Shown here: positions 1-4,201 of the stretch, in pieces | Layout: the number at the start of each line of letters is the position of its first letter | Numbering within the stretch: position 1 is the stretch's first letter | Source of the DNA: Pseudomonadota bacterium | Lineage (GTDB): Bacteria; Pseudomonadota; Alphaproteobacteria; Rhizobiales; Xanthobacteraceae | NCBI GenBank assembly: GCA_023432845.1 | Contig: JAEZEY010000299.1 | Location: 1-8,139, forward strand | Reading direction: 5' to 3' | Length of the DNA: 8,139 bases | Program-made: the position numbers and the translations under genes | Notes under the pieces: model-generated | Seen by the model: only the letters and a program-made list of their open reading frames with translations | Told to the model about the DNA's origin: nothing | Databases searched by the model: none

Positions 1-47
1 CACGGGTGTCTCGACCGCACCCGCGCGAGCACTGGAAATCGTCCATG

Positions 48-650
48 ATGAAATTACGCCATAGTCCTGCGTCGCCTTTCGTCCGCAAGGTGAAGATCGT
101 TGCCGAGATGCTCGGGCTCGCCGACCGCATCGAGATGCAGGATGCCGACACGGTCGTCCCCGAAGCCGCCTTCCTCGCGCAGAACGCGCTAGGCAAGATC
201 CCGACTTTGGTACTCGACGACGGCTCGACCTTGTTCGACTCGCGGGTGATCGTCGAATATCTCGATCACCTCGCCGGCGGCGGCCGCGTCCTGCCCAAGG
301 AGCCGAAGGCGCGCTTTGCCGCGCTGCGCCTGCAGGCATTGTGCGATGGCATTCTCGATGCCGCGCTGCTCATCGTTTACGAAGGCCGTTTCCGCCAGCC
401 GGAAATGCGCCTGCAGACCTGGCTCGATCGCCAACAGGACAAGATCGATCGGGCGCTGGCCGTGCTCGAAGCCGCGCCACCCGCACTCAGCGATGTTCCC
501 GACGTCGGGCAGATCACGCTCGCCTGCGCGCTCGGCTACCTCGACCTGCGTCTCGCCAGCGCCTGGCGCAAGGATCACCCGAAGCTGGTGGCCTGGCTCG
601 ATCAATTCGCCGCGCGCGTTCCGGCTTTCGCCCGGACCAAGCCGGCCTGA
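48..650 (+). CDS. Glutathione S-transferase family protein (YibF-like)
   Basis: A 200-residue protein of normal cytosolic GST length, expected to conjugate or reduce small electrophiles with glutathione; the substrate cannot be told from sequence. The N-terminal thioredoxin-like domain (about 1-78) opens with SPASPFVRKV, where Ser6 or Ser9 would sit at the glutathione-activating position. It continues with the cis-proline motif IPTLV (Pro52) and DSRVIVEYLD (Asp64-Ser65), which binds the gamma-glutamyl group. That last motif resembles E. coli YibF. The rest (about 88-200) is the all-helical C-terminal domain. Start choice: two consecutive ATGs lie at 45 and 48 with no strong Shine-Dalgarno; a GTG at 6 is also in frame but would add 14 residues not expected in the family. 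The gene is convergent with the first beta-barrel gene, sharing the hairpin at 666-690. The family call is secure; the exact start and substrate are not. Confidence 0.88.
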   Translation: MKLRHSPASPFVRKVKIVAEMLGLADRIEMQDADTVVPEAAFLAQNALGKIPTLVLDDGSTLFDSRVIVEYLDHLAGGGRVLPKEPKARFAALRLQALCDGILDAALLIVYEGRFRQPEMRLQTWLDRQQDKIDRALAVLEAAPPALSDVPDVGQITLACALGYLDLRLASAWRKDHPKLVAWLDQFAARVPAFARTKPA

Positions 651-660
651 TCCGTCTTGC

Positions 661-690
661 AAAAAAGCCCCGGCGATGAACGCCGGGGCT
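661..690 (-). terminator. Rho-independent terminator of the first beta-barrel gene
   Basis: A perfect 10-bp stem (AGCCCCGGCG at 666-675, CGCCGGGGCT at 681-690) with a 5-base loop is followed, reading the minus strand, by six T residues (the A run at 661-666). It lies 45 bases past the minus-strand stop codon at 735. On the plus strand no T-tract follows, so it would stop the convergent GST transcript less efficiently. Confidence 0.9.
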
Positions 691-734
691 TCTCAGTTGT
701 GCTCAGTCAGCCTTCTCTTGCAGAATTTGTTGTC

Positions 735-1334
735 TCAGAAGCGATAGTTCAGACCGGCGCGAACGATGTTGGTGTGATAGTTCGATCCGACACCAGCCAG
801 CGTCGGTCCATCGCCGAGATCGACATAGAGATATTCGAGCTTGGCGGTGAGCGGTCCCGAGATCGCGGCTTCGATACCGCCGCCCAGCGTCCATCCCGCC
901 TTGCTGTCGCTGACCATGCCGACACCGGCGACTGCGTTGCTGATATCGCCGAACGCCACGCCGCCCGTGACGTAAGGCATCCAGCTTCCGGTCGCACCCA
1001 TGGCGTAGCCGACGCGGCCGCGCACGGTGGCGAGCCAGTTGTTGCGGACGGCGGCGTTGGTATGGCTCAGCCAGTTCATGTCGCCTTCGAGACCGAACAC
1101 CCAGGGGCCGGTCTGCATGTTGTAGCCAAGCGTGCCACCGACGATGCCGGCATCAGAGCCCGAGCCGAACGACCCGCCGCCGCTGAGGCCGACGTAAGGG
1201 CCGGTCCAGTTGTACAGAGCCGGCGCAACATAGGCCGGCGCCTTCGCCGGCATGCGCTGCGGAATATCAGCGGCCTGCGCCGCAAAGGCGCCGAGCGCCA
1301 GCACACCCGCGGTGGCGAGAAGAATCTTTTTCAT
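735..1334 (-). CDS. Outer-membrane beta-barrel protein 1 (Omp25/Omp31-like)
   Basis: A 199-residue protein with a classic Sec signal peptide: two lysines, a hydrophobic core, and likely cleavage after AQA at residue 21. The mature protein begins ADIPQRMPAKAPAYVAP, a linker typical of rhizobial Omp25/Omp31-type small beta-barrels, then an N-W-T-G aromatic strand start and glycine-rich alternating strands. Family landmarks are GLEGD (81-85), RGRVGYA (105-111), YVTGG (121-125), AGWTLGGG (146-153) and EYLYVDL (167-173). It ends in NYRF; the terminal Phe is the usual recognition signal for the BAM assembly machinery. Start choice: the ATG at 1334 has GAGG 6 bases upstream (plus strand CCTC 1341-1344) and puts the signal peptide at the N terminus; upstream in-frame starts would bury it. 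It is probably monocistronic, with its own terminator and a predicted EcfG promoter. Porin, adhesin or structural roles are all possible; the sequence does not decide. Confidence 0.9.
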   Translation of the reverse strand: MKKILLATAGVLALGAFAAQAADIPQRMPAKAPAYVAPALYNWTGPYVGLSGGGSFGSGSDAGIVGGTLGYNMQTGPWVFGLEGDMNWLSHTNAAVRNNWLATVRGRVGYAMGATGSWMPYVTGGVAFGDISNAVAGVGMVSDSKAGWTLGGGIEAAISGPLTAKLEYLYVDLGDGPTLAGVGSNYHTNIVRAGLNYRF

Positions 1335-1353
1335 GACGCACCTCATCGCGCTT

Positions 1354-1370
1354 CGAATGGAACTCATTCG
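1354..1370 (-). promoter_or_regulatory. 5'-leader hairpin of beta-barrel gene 1
   Basis: An inverted repeat CGAATG-gaact-CATTCG (6-bp stem, 5-base loop) ends 20 bases before the start codon and about 10 bases upstream of the Shine-Dalgarno. If transcription starts from the EcfG-type site, it lies within the mRNA leader. It could stabilise the message or affect ribosome access; the role is inferred from position only. Confidence 0.35.
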
Positions 1371-1407
1371 GACGGACGCGAGCGCGCCGTCCCCCGATGC
1401 AATCAGA

Positions 1408-1432
1408 AACGCCCTCAGCAGTGATGCGTTCC
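1408..1432 (-). promoter_or_regulatory. Predicted sigma-EcfG (general stress response) promoter
   Basis: The minus strand reads GGAAC (1432-1428), 16 bases (1427-1412), then CGTT (1411-1408). This matches the alphaproteobacterial EcfG/RpoE2 consensus GGAAC-N16/17-CGTT at every defined base. Initiation about 7-10 bases downstream would give a leader of roughly 65-70 bases before the ATG at 1334. The position between the previous gene's terminator and this gene's start supports it. Confidence 0.65.
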
Positions 1433-1495
1433 TCGATCCGTGATGAGAATTGAATTTGCCAGGCGGAACCAGGCCGGCTGTTGCAACGGGGCAAC

Positions 1496-1523
1496 AAAAA
1501 ACCCCGGACCGAGGTCCGGGGTT
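1496..1523 (-). terminator. Rho-independent terminator of the second beta-barrel gene
   Basis: A 10-bp perfect stem (AACCCCGGAC at 1500-1509, GTCCGGGGTT at 1514-1523) with a 4-base loop is followed on the minus strand by six T residues (plus-strand A run 1496-1501). It lies 27 bases beyond the minus-strand stop codon at 1551, so the second beta-barrel gene should not read through into the first. Confidence 0.9.
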
Positions 1524-1550
1524 CTTCGACGTTTCTTGAGTTTGACGCGC

Positions 1551-2204
1551 TTAGAAGCGGTAGTTGATGCCGCCGCGCACCACGTTGGTGCGGAAGTCGG
1601 TCGAGGAACCGGCCGGCGCGCTGGCGTTCTTCAGATCGACATAGAGATATTCGGCCTTGACCGTCCACGGGCCGGCGATCGCCGCTTCGACACCGCCGCC
1701 GAGCGTCCAGCCCGCCTTGGTGGTCGATGCCGAACCCAGGCCAGTCGCCTCGGTCTTCACGTCGCCGACAGCCAGACCGCCGGTCACGTAAGGCATGAAC
1801 CGGTCGAAGGCATAGCCGATGCGGCCGCGCGCGGTGCCGAGCCAGGTGTTCTTGGCTTCGCAGGTCACGCCGGCGGCGCAGGTGGCGGAACCCTTGATGT
1901 TGGCCCAGTCGATGTCGCCTTCCAGACCGAACACGGCCTGGCCGACCTGATAGTTGTAGCCGAGGGTGCCGCCGATCAGGCCGCCCGAGGTGTTGAAGTC
2001 ACCGCCGGTCGACAGCGGACCCGACACCGAGGCGTGGCCCCAGCCGCCGCCGCCGTTGAGACCGGCATAGAAGCCCGTCCAGTTATAGATCGGGGCGACA
2101 TAGGCCGGCGCCTTGGCCGGCATCGCCGGACCGCGCATGTCGGCGGCATTGGCTGCGCCGATCGACAGCGCGACAGCAGCAGCAGCAAGTACGAAACGCT
2201 TCAT
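1551..2204 (-). CDS. Outer-membrane beta-barrel protein 2 (Omp25/Omp31-like)
   Basis: A 217-residue paralogue of the protein downstream. The signal peptide is residues 1-20, with likely cleavage after ANA; the mature N terminus is ADMRGPAMPAKAPAYVAP, then NWTGFYAGL. Shared landmarks follow the same order: GLEGD (93-97), RGRIGYA (126-132), YVTGG (139-143), AGWTLGGG (164-171), EYLYVDL (185-191) and terminal NYRF. Between GLEGD and RGRIGYA it carries an extra segment with two cysteines, Cys109 and Cys115, in a probable extracellular loop; they could form a periplasmically catalysed disulfide. Start choice: the ATG at 2204 has GGAG 8-9 bases upstream and opens directly into the lysine-arginine signal peptide; the in-frame start at 2231 adds nine residues before it. 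It is flanked by its own terminator and by an AT-rich upstream region. The family is clear; the substrate or role is unknown. Confidence 0.91.
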   Translation of the reverse strand: MKRFVLAAAAVALSIGAANAADMRGPAMPAKAPAYVAPIYNWTGFYAGLNGGGGWGHASVSGPLSTGGDFNTSGGLIGGTLGYNYQVGQAVFGLEGDIDWANIKGSATCAAGVTCEAKNTWLGTARGRIGYAFDRFMPYVTGGLAVGDVKTEATGLGSASTTKAGWTLGGGVEAAIAGPWTVKAEYLYVDLKNASAPAGSSTDFRTNVVRGGINYRF

Positions 2205-2455
2205 CTCTAACTCTCCGTCATGTAGCCCCAAAATCTAGCGGGACAGTATTCGTTTTCAAAAAAGCGTCTAGTGCAAATAAGCAACACCGGTCAGGAAGTT
2301 GTCGTGGAACCTATGACATCGCCAGAACAATGAAATGACGCTATTTTGCCGCAATCTTAACGACCCCGCGCCACCTTTTGCGTGAACGAATACTTAATAA
2401 TGAAGTATTAATACATTTTTTACGCTGATGTACTCCATGGATACATAGAGGACAA
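2205..2455 (-). promoter_or_regulatory. AT-rich upstream region of beta-barrel gene 2
   Basis: About 250 bases without a gene, between the start of beta-barrel gene 2 and the terminator of gene 3, so they must hold the gene 2 promoter. By my count 56 of 80 bases in 2381-2460 are A or T, in strong contrast to the GC-rich surroundings. It contains an inverted repeat (AATACTT at 2389-2395, AAGTATT at 2403-2409) and an overlapping perfect palindrome GTATTAATAC (2405-2414). I see no convincing -35/-10 pair and no GGAAC-N16-CGTT match on the minus strand. The rest is unremarkable. Confidence 0.45.
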
Positions 2456-2456
2456 T

Positions 2457-2490
2457 AAAAAAGCCCCGGACCATGGCGGTCCGGGGCTTT
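2457..2490 (-). terminator. Rho-independent terminator of the third beta-barrel gene
   Basis: A perfect 12-bp stem (AAGCCCCGGACC at 2461-2472, GGTCCGGGGCTT at 2478-2489) with a 5-base loop is followed on the minus strand by T residues (plus-strand A run 2457-2462). It lies about 41 bases after the stop codon at 2531. The stem shares the core CCCCGGAC with the terminator at 1496-1523. Confidence 0.9.
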
Positions 2491-2530
2491 GACTCTGGCG
2501 GTCCGGCGAAACGGGACCGCGGGGCGCAGG

Positions 2531-3148
2531 CTAGAAGCGATAATTCACGCCGACGCGGATAAAGCTGGTCTCCAGGCCGTTACCGACGCCGGTGATCGAG
2601 TAGGTCCGATTGCTCAAATCGGCATAGAGATATTCGATCTTGGCCGACCACTGCTGGGCGAGGCCGAATTCGACGCCGGTGCCCAAAGTCCAGCCGGCAT
2701 GCGTCTTGGTTTCCGACAGGGCGCCGCTTTCGCCCTTGAGACCGCCGTAGGCGAGACCGCCGGTGACGTAGACGAGGATGTTGTTCCAAGCCATGCCGAC
2801 GCGGCCGCGCAGGGTGCCGAACCACGGGTTCGAGAACTTGTACGGCGCGAAGGTGTCGTCGGCGCCCGAGATCTGCATGTCGGTTTCGCCGCCGAACACG
2901 AACTGGCCGGATTGCCAGTTGTAGCCGCCGGTCAGGCCGCCGAGAACACCGCTCGGTTTGGTGCTGGTGCCTGGCACGCTGCCCCACTGGTAGCCGATGA
3001 TGCCGCCGGCATACCAACCCGCCCAGTTGTAGTAAGTGCCCGCCGCGGGCTGCGAATAGTAGTTGTTGCGCGGCAGATCGGCGGCGGAAGCGGCAGTCGC
3101 CGCGGTCGCGGCCGCCAGCACGGTCATCGCCAGAATTTGCTTTTTCAT
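2531..3148 (-). CDS. Outer-membrane beta-barrel protein 3 (divergent Omp25/Omp31-like)
   Basis: A 205-residue protein of the same fold but clearly more distant than its two neighbours. The signal peptide is residues 1-22 (cleavage after ASA). The mature protein starts ADLPRNNYYSQPAAGTYYNW and lacks the PAKAPAYVAP linker, having a tyrosine- and asparagine-rich stretch instead. Conserved strands remain: NWAGWYAGG (41-49), FVFGGETD (83-90, replacing FGLEGD), RGRVGMA (114-120), YVTGG (127-131), AGWTLGTGVEFG (151-162), EYLYADL (172-178) and terminal NYRF. Start choice: the ATG at 3148 has GGAG 6-7 bases upstream; the GTG at 3160 overlaps that ribosome site and is unlikely. It has its own terminator, and its promoter must lie in the divergent gap shared with the short-chain reductase gene. 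The function is not predictable beyond a small outer-membrane barrel. Confidence 0.88.
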   Translation of the reverse strand: MKKQILAMTVLAAATAATAASAADLPRNNYYSQPAAGTYYNWAGWYAGGIIGYQWGSVPGTSTKPSGVLGGLTGGYNWQSGQFVFGGETDMQISGADDTFAPYKFSNPWFGTLRGRVGMAWNNILVYVTGGLAYGGLKGESGALSETKTHAGWTLGTGVEFGLAQQWSAKIEYLYADLSNRTYSITGVGNGLETSFIRVGVNYRF

Positions 3149-3172
3149 TTTACTCTCCACCTACTCACGCAC

Positions 3173-3187
3173 TCCGCAATTCGCGGA
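3173..3187 (-). promoter_or_regulatory. 5'-leader hairpin of beta-barrel gene 3
   Basis: Inverted repeat TCCGC-aattc-GCGGA (5-bp stem, 5-base loop), 25 bases before the start codon and just upstream of the GGAG ribosome site. Its placement mirrors the hairpin before beta-barrel gene 1. A leader role is inferred from position only. Confidence 0.28.
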
Positions 3188-3258
3188 AAAGCTTCACTGT
3201 CGTTGGCGTTGGGTTGCCAAACGTGGACAATATTTCGTGGACGAGTTATCGCGCTTTG

Positions 3259-3287
3259 GCGGTTAAGCGGTTATTACCCGCTAACCC
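3259..3287. promoter_or_regulatory. Repeated GCGGTTA boxes in divergent promoter region
   Basis: Two direct copies of GCGGTTA (3259-3265 and 3267-3273), one base apart, are followed by an inverted partner. Together GGTTAAGCGG (3261-3270) and CCGCTAACC (3278-3286) form an inverted repeat with one bulged base. TTAA-N7-TTAC (3263-3277) is also one base from the CtrA consensus TTAA-N7-TTAA. The site lies in the 240-base gap (3149-3388) between beta-barrel gene 3 and the reductase gene, where both must be controlled. It is a candidate operator; the protein bound is unknown. Confidence 0.35.
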
Positions 3288-3388
3288 TGACACCCCGTTA
3301 TCCCTAAAGAACGGTTGCGCAATATGCTTTCCGCGGCGTTTACCATGTCGCTTGCGGATCGCCTGAAATCGAGTTTTGTTGAGCGGCG

Positions 3389-4153
3389 ATGGATTCAAAG
3401 ACAGAGCAACCACCTGCGGCCTTGATCACCGGCGCGGCGCGGCGCATCGGCGCCGCCATTGCCCGGGCCTTGTCGCGCGCGGGCTACAGCGTCGTGCTGC
3501 ACGCCAATCATTCGCGCGCCGACGCGGAAGCGCTCGCGCGTGAGATCGAGCGCGATGGCGGGCGGGCCGCCGTGGTGATCGGCGACCTCGCCGATGTCGA
3601 TGCGCTGCTCGGTATTGTGCCGGCGGCAGCTGCGCGTTCGCCGCTCACCTTGCTCGTGAACAACGCCAGCCTGTTCGACGAGGACGACGTGGCCACGATG
3701 ACGCGCGACGGCTTCGAGCGCACCATGGCCGTCAATCTCACCGCGCCGTTGTTTCTGGCGCAGGCCTTCGCCGCGCAGGCCCCGCGCAATGCAGCGTCCT
3801 CAATCGTCAATATCGTCGATCAGCGCGTGCTGCGACCGACGCCGAAGTTCTTTTCCTACGCGCTGAGCAAGGCCTCGCTCCACGCGGCGACGACGACGCT
3901 GGCGCAAGCCTTTGCGCCGCTGCGCGTCAATGCCGTAGCGCCTGGGCCGACGCTGCCGAGTCCGCGGCAGAACGGCGAGCAGTTTGCGGAGCAGGCGGCT
4001 CTGGTGCCGCTGGGGAAGGGGCCGTCGCCGGAGGATATCGCCGCCGCGGTTGCCTACCTCGCCGGTGCGCAGAGCGTTACCGGGATGACGATTGCGGTGG
4101 ACGGCGGCCAGCATCTGTCGTGGCGGACGCCGGATACGGACATTGTTGAGTAG
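3389..4153 (+). CDS. Short-chain dehydrogenase/reductase, pteridine reductase (PTR1/FolM) type
   Basis: A 254-residue cytosolic NADPH-dependent reductase. The Rossmann motif is TGAARRIG (14-21), with the double basic residues of pteridine reductases, followed by HANHSRADAEAL after strand 2, which resembles the NADPH-selective His-x-x-Ser segment of PTR1. NNAS is at 91-94. The catalytic Tyr157 and Lys161 lie in YALSK. The usual SDR catalytic Ser is missing: NIVDQR puts Asp144 exactly 13 residues before Tyr157, the arrangement of Asp181/Tyr194 in Leishmania PTR1. PGP (185-187) and a C-terminal VDGG (237-240) are typical. By family this suggests reduction of dihydropterins, such as dihydromonapterin or dihydrofolate, to the tetrahydro form. 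The ATG at 3389 fits the family's N terminus, though the ribosome site is weak. uvrC follows 48 bases later, possibly co-transcribed. SDR assignment is certain; pterin specificity is inferred. Confidence 0.88.
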   Translation: MDSKTEQPPAALITGAARRIGAAIARALSRAGYSVVLHANHSRADAEALAREIERDGGRAAVVIGDLADVDALLGIVPAAAARSPLTLLVNNASLFDEDDVATMTRDGFERTMAVNLTAPLFLAQAFAAQAPRNAASSIVNIVDQRVLRPTPKFFSYALSKASLHAATTTLAQAFAPLRVNAVAPGPTLPSPRQNGEQFAEQAALVPLGKGPSPEDIAAAVAYLAGAQSVTGMTIAVDGGQHLSWRTPDTDIVE

Positions 4154-4201
4154 GATTCTTGCCCGAGTAGCCAAGCCCGGCCGCGCGCTTATATTTGCTC
4201 C

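Noticed and set aside
6..47. Extended GST start at the GTG at position 6
   Set aside because: It would add 14 non-conserved residues before the thioredoxin-fold strand that normally begins the family; the ATG pair at 45/48 fits better.
657..1424. A 255-codon plus-strand open frame over beta-barrel gene 1, and similar ones at 1440-2210 and 2489-3307
   Set aside because: They are antisense shadows of the three barrel genes. Their resemblance to each other only reflects the homology of the genes on the other strand.
1480..1495. GTTGC...GCAAC hairpin beside the terminator of beta-barrel gene 2
   Set aside because: It has a five-pair stem and lies past the T-tract for the minus-strand transcript; no function is evident.
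2306..2330. Plus-strand GGAAC at 2306-2310 as a second EcfG promoter
   Set aside because: No CGTT follows at 16-18 bases, and no plus-strand gene lies downstream before a terminator and an oppositely oriented gene.
4172..4196. AAGC...GCTT with a following AT-rich run after the reductase gene, as a terminator
   Set aside because: Only four outer pairs form and the inside of the stem is mismatched; a stable hairpin is unlikely.
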